The notes under the pieces: model-generated | Seen by the model: only the letters and a program-made list of their open reading frames with translations | Databases searched by the model: none | Told to the model about the DNA's origin: nothing | Program-made: the position numbers and the translations under genes | DNA from: Telopea speciosissima | Lineage: Eukaryota > Streptophyta > Magnoliopsida > Proteales > Proteaceae | Assembly (NCBI RefSeq): GCF_018873765.1 | Contig: NW_025317518.1 | Coordinates: forward strand, 1-64,000 | Length of the DNA: 64,000 nucleotides | Direction: 5' to 3' | In this document: positions 19,020-27,717 of the stretch, piece by piece | Numbering within the stretch: the first letter of the stretch is position 1 | How the letters are laid out: the number at the start of each line of letters is the position of its first letter

Positions 19020-21983
19020 ATGATGTGGTGGTGGTGGTGGTGTTTCTTTATTTTCTTGCTATCCCTGTTTCAAACTTGTTTCCTTTCTTCTTCTCCTTCT
19101 CCTTCACCTCCTCCTCCCCATTTATGTCTTCAAGATGAGATGCATGCTTTGCTGCAACTGAAGCAAATGCACTTCGTTCCAAATCCCGATTACTATAGTC
19201 CACTCGAGTTTTGGAATGAGACCATTAATACTGATTGTTGCAACTGGGAAGGCATCACCTGCAGCAATGTCAAAGATGGTCATGTGGTTGGCCTTCACCT
19301 CTCTGATTTATCACTCAATGGTTCTATCCATTCCAATAGCACCCTCTTCCATCTTCGTCACCTTCAAACGCTCAGCCTCTCTTGGAACCAATTTTCAGGA
19401 CGAATTCCATCACAAATATCACAACTCACAGATTTGGTTTCTCTTGATCTTTCTTTTAACCAATTTGAGGGCCAAATCCCATCTGAAATCTCACGGCTGA
19501 CCAAGTTGGTTTTCCTCGACTTCTCCGACCAGCAAAACCAACTTGAAATCCCTAATTTGAGAGCATTATTTAATGTTCAAAACTTTTCTAGCTTGAGAGA
19601 ATTGCATCTTGATGGGGTGAACTTGTCAGGTCAAAAGAATAGGAATTGGTGTCATCACTTATCATCCGCACTCCCTAACCTTGAGGTTCTTTTCCTAAGG
19701 AATTGTTCACTTACAGACCCCTTGGATACATCCATCTCAACCCTTCATTTCCTCTCAGAGCTCCGCCTTGATAATAATCAAAATCTCTCTTCCACAGTAC
19801 CAAGTTCTTTGGTGAACCTGACTTCTTTGATTTTCCTTAGTCTCCCTTATTGTGGATTCCATGGAGATTTTCCTAGCAATCTTTTCCTTCAACCTAAGCT
19901 TAAATACATAGACTTATCTACTAATCCTCTCCTCTCAGTTTCATTTCCCGAATTTCCTGATCAAGTGATGAACAATTCTCTTCGATATCTGAATGTTGGC
20001 AACACGAAATTTCAAGGGAAGTTGCCAAGTTCGATTGGTAATCTCAAGTCTTTGAAGGAATTACGTCTCTATGGTTGCAACTTGTCTGGACCAATCCAAC
20101 CTTCTCTTGCAAACCTTACAAACCTTACCTGGTTGGATCTTTCATCGAATAGTCTCAGTGGTCAAATTCCTTCCTTTTTTAGGTGGAGCTTTCCCAATCT
20201 TGAGTTTCTATTTTTGGAAAACAATTTTCTCCAGGGGCTGATCCGTTCTTATTTGTTTTTCCTCCCATCATTGCGTTCACTGCTCTTATCAGATAACAAA
20301 TTCAGTGGAGTCACAAATGACTTTTCGTATGATAGTTGTTTGTCCATCAATCGTAGTGCTGGTGATAACTTTGTCAACAGTCAAATTGTGTCATTGGGGA
20401 TGGGTTCTTGCAATATTAGTAAATTCCCAGATTTCTTTAGGAAACTAAACCAATTGTCCAATCTAGACCTTTCCAATAATAGAATTGATGGCGCAATACC
20501 CAAATGGATATGGCAAAAGGATTTGTACCGAGTAAACCTTTCTAACAACTTGTTGACAGGTCTAGAATTGCCATTACCTAATCATTCCTTCAACAATATT
20601 GAAGCACTTGATCTTCACTCAAACAAGATACAAGAGTGTGATCTCTCAACAACAGCCCCACCATGCTTTCTGCCACCATTCAATCAATCTAGCAGGGAGT
20701 TTGAATCTCCTATCTTGGGGAATCTCATGTCCCTTCTCTCCAATCAAACCAGTTTCTTTTCAATTTCAGACAACAATTTAACTGGGAAAATCCCTCTCTC
20801 AATCTGCAATGCAAGTAATCTGGAAGTTTTGAAATTGTCCAATAACCAATTGAGTGGCACCATCCCAACATGCCTTGGCAGTAACAATTTATTGGGGGTA
20901 CTAGATTTGGAGAGCAACAAATTACGTGGTCCTATTCCTCCTACATTCAGAACTGGATGCAGCTTGCATTCACTTAAACTCAATAAAAACATGCTTCAAG
21001 GACAAGTTCCAAGATCATTGGCTAACTGCAAAAAGTTGGAGGTGTTAGATATTGGGGACAACATGTTGACTGATACCTTCCCATATTGGTTAGGAAATCT
21101 TTCTGAATTGCGTGTTCTTGTCATGAGATCTAATCGCTTTCGGGGTCCCATTGGACAACTCTCTAATGTTGATTCTTCCTTTCCAAAACTACATGTTTTT
21201 GATATCTCTGACAATGCTTTTACAGGAAACTTACCATTGCAATATATTCTTCATTGGAAGGCGATGATGAATGGTGAGGATAATTCCCAATTGAATTATC
21301 TCACTTTTCGAAGTTCTAATCGGGTTTATTACTATCGAGACACAATTTCTATTGTGGACAAAGGAATATACTTGGAGATGGGAAGTATTGTAACCACCTT
21401 CACCACTGTAGATTTATCCAACAACAAATTCAATGGAGGGATTCCAGATGCAATGGGAGACCTAAAATCACTTATGTTGCTTAACTTGTCAGGAAATAGC
21501 TTCATGGGTCAAATTCCATCTTCGTTGGGAAATCTAAGACAACTTGAGGCATTGGATCTTTCAAGAAACAATCTCTCGGGACGAATCCCGAACCAACTGA
21601 CAAGTTTGACATTCCTTTCAATTTTGAATTTATCTCGTAACAACTTCACAGGAAATATACCGCGTGGCAACCAATTTGACACATTTCCGAACACCTCGTA
21701 TGAAGGTAACACGGGATTATGTGGTTTGCCATTGTCAAGGAAGTGTGGAATCGCAGATACTGAATCACCTCCAATCTTGACTTTGCAACAAGAAGAAGAT
21801 TCAGCGAGTTTGCTTGATTGGAAATTTGCCATAGCTGGACATTGCTCTGGTTTAATAATTGGATTGGTCATAGGACAACAATTGTTTTGGAGAAACAACC
21901 GATGCATCAACTTTAGTTGGAAAATCAGAGGATCCAAGCAAAGAAAAGGGTTAAAGAGGAAACACCATAGAAAAGCGAAATGA
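19020..21983 (+). CDS. LRR receptor-like protein (RLP), intact, 987 aa
   Basis: Single-exon gene for a plasma-membrane receptor without kinase. Signal peptide 1-26 begins MMWWWWWCFFIF. A Pro/Ser stretch follows, then the LRR N-terminal cap with the cysteine pair in DCCNWEGITC (residues 72-81). Well over twenty plant-type LRRs (LxxLxLSxNxLSGxIP) fill about 88-900, interrupted near 742-795 by a non-LRR island (HWKAMMNGED...YYYRDTISIV). The C-terminal cap has the GNTGLCGLPLS hallmark. An acidic segment (QQEEDS), one membrane helix (about 935-957, with SGLIIGLVIG) and a basic tail follow. Length and order match RLP12/Ve1-type proteins. The GxxxG helix is known in the family to pair with SOBIR1-type kinases. 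The start is the first of two adjacent ATGs. AATAAA signals lie at 22002 and 22030. Ligand unknown. Confidence 0.95.
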   Translation: MMWWWWWCFFIFLLSLFQTCFLSSSPSPSPPPPHLCLQDEMHALLQLKQMHFVPNPDYYSPLEFWNETINTDCCNWEGITCSNVKDGHVVGLHLSDLSLNGSIHSNSTLFHLRHLQTLSLSWNQFSGRIPSQISQLTDLVSLDLSFNQFEGQIPSEISRLTKLVFLDFSDQQNQLEIPNLRALFNVQNFSSLRELHLDGVNLSGQKNRNWCHHLSSALPNLEVLFLRNCSLTDPLDTSISTLHFLSELRLDNNQNLSSTVPSSLVNLTSLIFLSLPYCGFHGDFPSNLFLQPKLKYIDLSTNPLLSVSFPEFPDQVMNNSLRYLNVGNTKFQGKLPSSIGNLKSLKELRLYGCNLSGPIQPSLANLTNLTWLDLSSNSLSGQIPSFFRWSFPNLEFLFLENNFLQGLIRSYLFFLPSLRSLLLSDNKFSGVTNDFSYDSCLSINRSAGDNFVNSQIVSLGMGSCNISKFPDFFRKLNQLSNLDLSNNRIDGAIPKWIWQKDLYRVNLSNNLLTGLELPLPNHSFNNIEALDLHSNKIQECDLSTTAPPCFLPPFNQSSREFESPILGNLMSLLSNQTSFFSISDNNLTGKIPLSICNASNLEVLKLSNNQLSGTIPTCLGSNNLLGVLDLESNKLRGPIPPTFRTGCSLHSLKLNKNMLQGQVPRSLANCKKLEVLDIGDNMLTDTFPYWLGNLSELRVLVMRSNRFRGPIGQLSNVDSSFPKLHVFDISDNAFTGNLPLQYILHWKAMMNGEDNSQLNYLTFRSSNRVYYYRDTISIVDKGIYLEMGSIVTTFTTVDLSNNKFNGGIPDAMGDLKSLMLLNLSGNSFMGQIPSSLGNLRQLEALDLSRNNLSGRIPNQLTSLTFLSILNLSRNNFTGNIPRGNQFDTFPNTSYEGNTGLCGLPLSRKCGIADTESPPILTLQQEEDSASLLDWKFAIAGHCSGLIIGLVIGQQLFWRNNRCINFSWKIRGSKQRKGLKRKHHRKAK

Positions 21984-22553
21984 CTGAATGTTAAGCATCA
22001 GAATAAATGAGATTTGAGTATTATGTCATAATAAAGTGTATCCTCTTTTATTTGTGGTTACGTGATTGTATATTTATGCCCAGTTTTATTGTCTTGGAGT
22101 GAGCAAGAGTGGTCTGGGTTGGAGTTAGGCGGATTATGTCCCCCTCCCCCTTTATAATTCTTTTGGCTTATTTTAATAAAACTCTAGGGGATTCCCTAGT
22201 CCCAGATAATATTCAGGTTAAAAAAAATGTCAAAACTTGCTTTCCCCTCCGTTGTCGTGCCCTATTCTTTTACTACCAATCTTGTTGTCGCAATGGATCG
22301 AAAAATCTGAATTGCATCCTCTGTGGTCAGAAGCATGGGATGCTAATCTGGTTCTTCGTGGTAGTACCCTCTCATGTCGCAATAGGGTGGACTGGAAAAA
22401 AGGGAGTCACCACCTAGATAAGGGCCTAGGACCCACAAATGGTATCTCTCCTTTGTTTGAGGGACGCTAAATAAACTCCAGACTCAATGGAAGGTCTGCC
22501 CGAAATCACTAGGTAAGTGTCAAATTACTGGAGGGCTTAATTATGGGACTATT
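21984..22553 (+). repeat. Shared RLP 3' flank
   Basis: The 3' UTR and downstream sequence (taagcatcagaataaatgag, tatttgtggttacgtgattg, tggagtgagcaagagtgg, then a C-rich run and ttggcttattttaataaaa) recur after every RLP copy: 34074, 50047, 62405 and, inverted, 37352 downward. Homology here is cut at about 22545 by the next repeat. No gene. Confidence 0.85.
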
Positions 22554-24010
22554 TGTCACACCCTGCTCCCAAAGCACTGGCAATGCGACTAGAATGTGTA
22601 CCATCATCCTACACATTCTACCAGGATCTCTGACACAGTATCTTAACGCCACAGTCACACTCAAGAGAATCATAATAATCAGAGATGGTAGAAGACTAAC
22701 ATATAATAATTTTGATTCTCATAATTGGGAAACTAAATGTGATAAAATATTTAATATTTCAGATTTATTTGTAACCCAACAATTATATATCCACAATGTA
22801 AATAATAATAATTACATAAATTAGTATACACTTATCAAAAATCAAGAATGGAGGACATCGCATCCTCGATTATAATACATCATAAGCATAGCTAACATAG
22901 GCACCACCAACTTTGTGCACATCGGGTTCTAGGGTCAACCAGTCTCCAGCACAATCCGTCATGGGATAGTTGCATCGCTGCTCACTGACACCGCACAATC
23001 TGCATCAACATCTAAAAAGAGATTTCCACGAGGGGTGGGCTCCACTGAACACAATGAGCAAAATTGGAACACACAAATATATACACACATAATCTCTGAT
23101 GCACAACAATAGTGATGCATGTATAAGTTCAAATATTCTAACTAGTACACCTAACTATGTGACAATTTGCATACATACATATGTACATGAGGCCGAGATC
23201 ATGGTACTGACATTACCCTTGGCCACACCCTCCTCCCGTCTCCTCAAGCATATTAGTATGCATACAAAACGCACATGTACGTACATTTATATCAGAGACC
23301 AAAATCGTAGTACCGGAATCACCATCGACCACACCATCTTCCTGTCTCCTCTAGCATACACATACCCGTAAAATGAGTATGGCAAATACGGTACTGGAAT
23401 TACCATCGGCCACACCGCAACCTATTTCCAAGCCTAATGCACCATATATTTCTAGTACAGCAGTTAAGTAAAGTAAACACAGTTAGTATGGCGAACATAA
23501 GATGGACCATGTTCACACCACAACCCATTTCCAAGCTTTGATCTAATGCAATATGGATGTGAAATAAATATGAGTATCAGGATCATACATATATGGGACA
23601 TGCGTACTTATACCGGACAGACCAATCTGATGCATAGACATCCAGGGCATCCCATACTACCACAAATAATCAGACATCCGATCGGTTCAAGCGAAGGCAA
23701 ACCAAACGTGATTAACGAATCCCACAGCGTCCCATATCATCAAGATGACACGTACATCAAATTCGGTTCACAATCACACACAATGCATGATTCCTCAATG
23801 CAGCATGCATGACAGTAATTAACAAGACGGTCACGGTACCAAAACCACCTCGGCCTCATCGGATCCCGTTTTCACACACAACATAGTATTCATATCAATT
23901 TAACAGTTTTAAAGCATACATAGAGAAGGTTACACACATCCGGTTTAAGAATGTCTTGCACCAAGCAAATTCTCATAGCTAACAGTATGACGATCACGGG
24001 CCCGACATTT
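22554..24010. repeat. Unclassified repeat with imperfect ~100-bp tandem units
   Basis: Starts TGTCACACCCTGCTCCC where RLP flank homology stops, a beginning typical of some LTR elements. From about 23190 to 23540 a degenerate unit recurs: gagatcatggtactgacatt, then caaaatcgtagtaccggaat, then aatacggtactggaattacc. Each is followed by atcg(a/g)ccacacc and a pyrimidine run, about 95-100 bp apart. Further down the text has similar words once more (ggtcacggtaccaaaaccac). No coding. It may be an LTR or satellite-like insert; the far end is not defined and meets the dispersed repeat at 24023. Confidence 0.55.
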
Positions 24011-24022
24011 CCTAAATCCATA

Positions 24023-24555
24023 GATTCAAAGTCTGAAATTCACAGACCCAAATAGTAATAATGCCTTCTTTATTTCTGCAAATCGTGGGGTACTATAGCT
24101 TACATATTCTTATAACTTTGTAGTCAGACCCTTCAGACCCGAGGATAGAAAAGAACAGTCAAAAGCTGATTCCTACTCCTCCAATCAATGGCTATGATTA
24201 CAGAGTCCTATTTCAAAGGAAAGTGACTTATAATAGCACTGGATCTTCCAAAATTCCTACTTCCAGCCTGAATGAGACATTAATAATGATTAAAATAAAA
24301 AAAATAACACTCAAACTAAGACCCAAAAATGGACCAAACTTCAGTTTTCTGAAGTGATCAGGAAATCTAGAAATTCTGGAACTGCAAGCCTTGTAGAAGG
24401 CTGTAGAAGACTCCAGATCATCAGGGTGCTGGGTTGGGAAAGCTGGAAAAGCTCTTCTTCGTCTGCTTCGATCTCCTAGGCACTACTGCTAGTGCCTTAG
24501 ATACTGCATCATTGAGAGTTATAAATGTGGGTAGAGATTATGAAACATGATTGAT
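24023..24555. repeat. Dispersed repeat, copy 2 (with 9366-9893)
   Basis: Direct second copy of the 9366-9893 unit with small differences (for example a 3-bp tca repeat in ccagatcatcagggtgctgg and gtctgcttcgatctcctagg where copy 1 has a shorter form). Flanks differ from those of copy 1, which delimits the unit. Confidence 0.75.
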
Positions 24556-25210
24556 TTGGTAATTAATTTGTAAATGGTCATTTGATTCATGCATGACCAT
24601 TCAGAATTACCATTCAAATGACCCTTAACCCTTCAAAACCCCCTACAGAAAAATGAATCAAATGACGGTTCAGAAACCCATGGCTTGTTAATAACTAAAA
24701 TGATTAATTCAATAATTAATTTCAATAGAAAAAGACTTTTGGAAACCAAACCTTTCCCAATAACAATGCTATCTTGTGCATATTCATGCTGAGTTGGAAC
24801 TTAGAACCGTATAATCTCCATTGTGATTTGGAAAATAGTGAACTTATTTAATGTAGTTTTGAACAATAATCATAAAAACTACTACTAGTACTGAACTCGT
24901 TAACCAAGGAACATGAATCAAATGAATCTTCATAAACCCTTTCAAGGATGACCTGATTCATAGGGTTTTAATTGACTCGAAAATAAATACCTAGTTTATT
25001 GTGACTCGGGTAAACTCGGATCGAGTATGGTCATTTTCTACACTGGCCAAGTCTACTTGACTCTTGATTAGGTTTTATCATTTTTGACTTGACTTGGGTG
25101 ACTTGCCCGAATCAAAACCTTGTTTTCTAACTATGACTTTGGCAATGGGCCTAACCATTACTTAATTTAATTTACTATTACGGAAGCTCTTTTAAAAACA
25201 TTAATAAGTC
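24556..25210. other. Intergenic, no gene recognised
   Basis: AT-rich sequence; the part at 25000-25110 repeats gactcgggt / acttgact words of low complexity. No coding or RNA gene seen. Confidence 0.45.
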
Positions 25211-25220
25211 TGTTGGACGG

Positions 25221-25408
25221 ATCCAGATCCTCTACTACCGAGCTGCCCGGCAGGACCGTGCTACTCAGACACGGTGCTGCGTGCAAAGACCGCCCTACCC
25301 CCACTCAGGCAAGGCGTTTGGGCAGGGGTAAGGCAGACTTTGCACATAGCACCGTGTCTGGGCAGCATGGTCCTGTCGGGCAGCTCGGTAGTAGAGGATC
25401 CAAATTGA
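25221..25408. mobile_element. Foldback MITE with 10-bp target duplication
   Basis: A 188-bp element that is almost one hairpin: the left arm (agatcctctactaccgagct, gcccggcaggaccgtgct, cagacacggtgct) is matched by the right arm (agcaccgtgtctgggcagc, gtcctgtcgggcagctcgg, tagtagaggatcc). It is flanked by tgttggacgg at 25211-25220 and 25409-25418. The element at 17469-17638 is of the same family. Non-coding; transposition would need a transposase supplied elsewhere. Confidence 0.9.
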
Positions 25409-25575
25409 TGTTGGACGGCCCTTTTTAAACAGTTCTCCACTGTTCGTCTTTGACCACTCTCAATCTCATTCTTATGCCTCTTTCATGGGAGTCGAGGAAG
25501 GAGGTTGTCGCCCTACTTGCCAGAGTTCGTTGAAATTTGATACACTTGCTGTTAGAGATGTAAATGGATGGACCT

Positions 25576-25720
25576 TTATCCGCTGCTGTAACTAGAGCGC
25601 TGCTGTGCGTATCGTGCGGCGCAGCAGCGGCTATATGTGCACAGTGGGACTCTCTGTGCACACATGGCCGCTGCTACACCACACGATGCGCACAAGAGCT
25701 CTAGTGATAGCAGCGGATAA
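25576..25720. repeat. 145-bp near-perfect hairpin element
   Basis: Starts ttatccgctgctgtaactag and ends ctctagtgatagcagcggataa. Arms of about 68 bases pair along their length (gtgcgtatcgtgcggcgcag with the complement in caccacacgatgcgcac; ctatatgtgcacag with ctgtgcacacatgg), leaving a loop of fewer than ten bases. Non-coding, unusually GC-rich for its surroundings. It is a MITE by structure; a small-RNA precursor is possible. Confidence 0.85.
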
Positions 25721-25723
25721 AAA

Positions 25724-26139
25724 GTCATAAATGGATAGTCGAAAATTCATATTCAACTCGAATATATATCTACGTTTATTCGGGCCAGATAATCAAATAT
25801 TGGATACGAGTTCTAATTGATTTTGATAACCATATGATAATCTGATACGAATTCGGATATTGATGTTTTTTTTGGTAAATGATATTGATGTATCCACTTT
25901 GATAATATCCACTCCGATTATAAGTTATGCTATCTATAGTTATTTAATAACCTTAGTTTTATATAATTATATGTATCATATATTGTATGTTTGTTTATAT
26001 TCTCAGGTAGAAATAATTGTGCATTATTTTTATACTATTTTTATTTATATTAAGGATCCAATTTTTATGCACGATTGTGCTTTACAGTTGTTGGATGGGG
26101 ATGGAGGGGCAGAAGTGTAATTATATGTCCCTCCTTTAA
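25724..26139. other. Intergenic AT-rich DNA
   Basis: Degenerate words (tcgaatatatat, gatacgaattcggatatt) like those of the ccgaatccg repeats at 15952-16206, then plain AT-rich sequence. No gene seen. Confidence 0.4.
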
Positions 26140-26289
26140 GGCTATGTTTGGAAGTCAAGAAAAGGAGATGTGAAAAAAGTAAAAAAGACAAAAATCATGA
26201 TGAAACAATGATTGATTTATGTGTCTATCTATCTCCTCAAATTTTTCTTCTTTTCTTTTTTTTTCTTTTCTTGGCTTCCAAACATAGCC
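26140..26289. mobile_element. MITE with ggctatgtttgg termini
   Basis: Ends ggctatgtttggaagtcaag (left) and the complement cttggcttccaaacatagcc (right), about 25-bp terminal inverted repeats. The A-rich left interior faces the T-rich right interior. Total 150 bp. The GGCTATGTTTGG terminus is common in plant Tourist/hAT-like MITEs. A target duplication is not clear. Confidence 0.8.
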
Positions 26290-26379
26290 AATAAAAGGGT
26301 TTACCCAGTTTCAAGTTTTAACATGTCAAAAAAATTTCCCAAGTTTCACTAAATACTAGACAAAATATCAATAAAAGGG

Positions 26380-26546
26380 TGTACGTACCCAGTGCATGAG
26401 GCTCCCACCACTGTAGGATCCGAGGAGGGTCATAATATACGCAACCTTACCCTTATTTTTACAAAGAGACTATTTCCAGACTCGAATCCATAATCACTTG
26501 GTTACAATGGAGCAACCTGTACGATTGCAACAAGACCCACCCTCAC
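26380..26546 (-). mobile_element. SINE copy (antisense), nearly full length
   Basis: On the - strand it runs from gtgagggtgggtcttgttgc through a tRNA-like head to taagggttgcgtatattatg and cagtgcatgaggctccca near the other end. Same Au-like family as 7094-7262 and in the same relative place as the SINE in blocks A and B. Confidence 0.75.
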
Positions 26547-27717
26547 AAAAGTACGAAAATGCAAAGTAAATTACGTTTTAATTTGTACTTGATCTATCTA
26601 TTAATTGGATTTTTTGCGGGGGGACAACACAAAGCTGATGCGTCAATATCGAACGAATGCAGCACAAATATTACAGAGGAAGTTCTTTGAGCACCACTCT
26701 TTTCCACCACCTTCCCCCATCGATCCATAATAATACATGTACAAAAAAGGAAACTTAAGGGAAAGGAATGGCCAATATGAATGCAATCACCACTTTAAAG
26801 CCTCTTTCCAGCTTTTGGAAAATTATTTTCTTGTGCCTGCCTCTGTTCGATCTGCTCCATCATAAAAATGACTGTGGTTGCTTTTTTATTGAATATAACA
26901 TAAAGTTGCTTGAACCTCTATGGATAACAACTAAGTACTAATCTTCCCACCCCTTTCCCTTGTAGGATAATACATGTTCAAAAAGTGAACATAAAGAAAT
27001 GAATGGCCAACATGAATGCAATCACCACTTTAAAGCCTCTTTCTAGTTTTTGGAAAATTATTTTCTTTGGGTCTGCCTTTGTTCTACTTTATCTAAAAAA
27101 TTTAGATAAAAAAGCAAAAGATATACATATAATTGAGTCAAATTTTGAGAGAATTTTCATGGGTAGTTGGATTGGCTTTCATTATTTAGTGGAAATAAGG
27201 ATTCAAATAATTTCTTTAGTTGCTTATGAAAAAGAAAGAGAGGAAAAATGTGTGATTGGAAAATTTCCCAAGTTTCACTAGATACAAGACAAAAGTACCT
27301 AACATGCAAAGTAAATTATGTTTCAATTTGTAATTGATCTATTAATTGGATTCTTGATTATTTGTTTTTTTTATTATTCAATCAAAGACTACATACGTAA
27401 TTTTACACATGACTATATATATTGAACAAATCTATATTTCCATTCACATTAACACACATGGATCACGAATGTTACAGAGGAAATTCTTTGAGCACTACTC
27501 TTCATTCTTCCCACCCCCTTCCTCATTCATGATAATACATGTTCGAAAAGTAAACTTAAGAAAAGGAATGGCCAACATGAACGCAATCACCACTTTAAGT
27601 CTCAAGTAATGTTACATTATTCACATTATTTGTGTTTTACTTTGACTCTGAGTCAAGACGTGAAAAGAAAGATAATAAAAAGGAAAGGGGAACGTTTTCA
27701 TACACGGTCGTGTAAGC
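26547..27717 (+). repeat. Block C: RLP upstream flank with internal triplication
   Basis: Corresponds to 16792-17760 and 54756-55760, but a sub-segment is present three times. The words ggaatggccaatatgaatgc and caatcaccactttaaa recur at about 26766, 27000 and 27566, each preceded by gataatacatgt and more loosely by the gttacagaggaa(a/g)ttctttgagcac text. Single copies lie at about 17085 and 55243. No real gene: the short MANMNAITT frames are products of this repeat. The block is cut by the copia element at about 27718. Confidence 0.7.

Noticed and set aside
19216..19500. Alternative frames and antisense frames inside the RLP genes (also near 20744, 21509, 31282, 47105, 48822, 49698, 59448, 61180, 62056)
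   Set aside because: Shadows of the LRR coding frame, repeated in the same places in every paralog because the underlying gene is conserved.
22109..22470. Frames in the RLP 3' flank
   Set aside because: Not maintained in the same flank after the other RLP copies.
23190..23540. CRISPR-like or ordered repeat array
   Set aside because: Units are degenerate, without constant repeats and unique spacers, and this is a plant genome.
27003..27281. MANMNAITT small frame repeated in RLP flanks
   Set aside because: Product of the repeated flank module; it diverges with frameshifts between copies and shows no signs of coding constraint.
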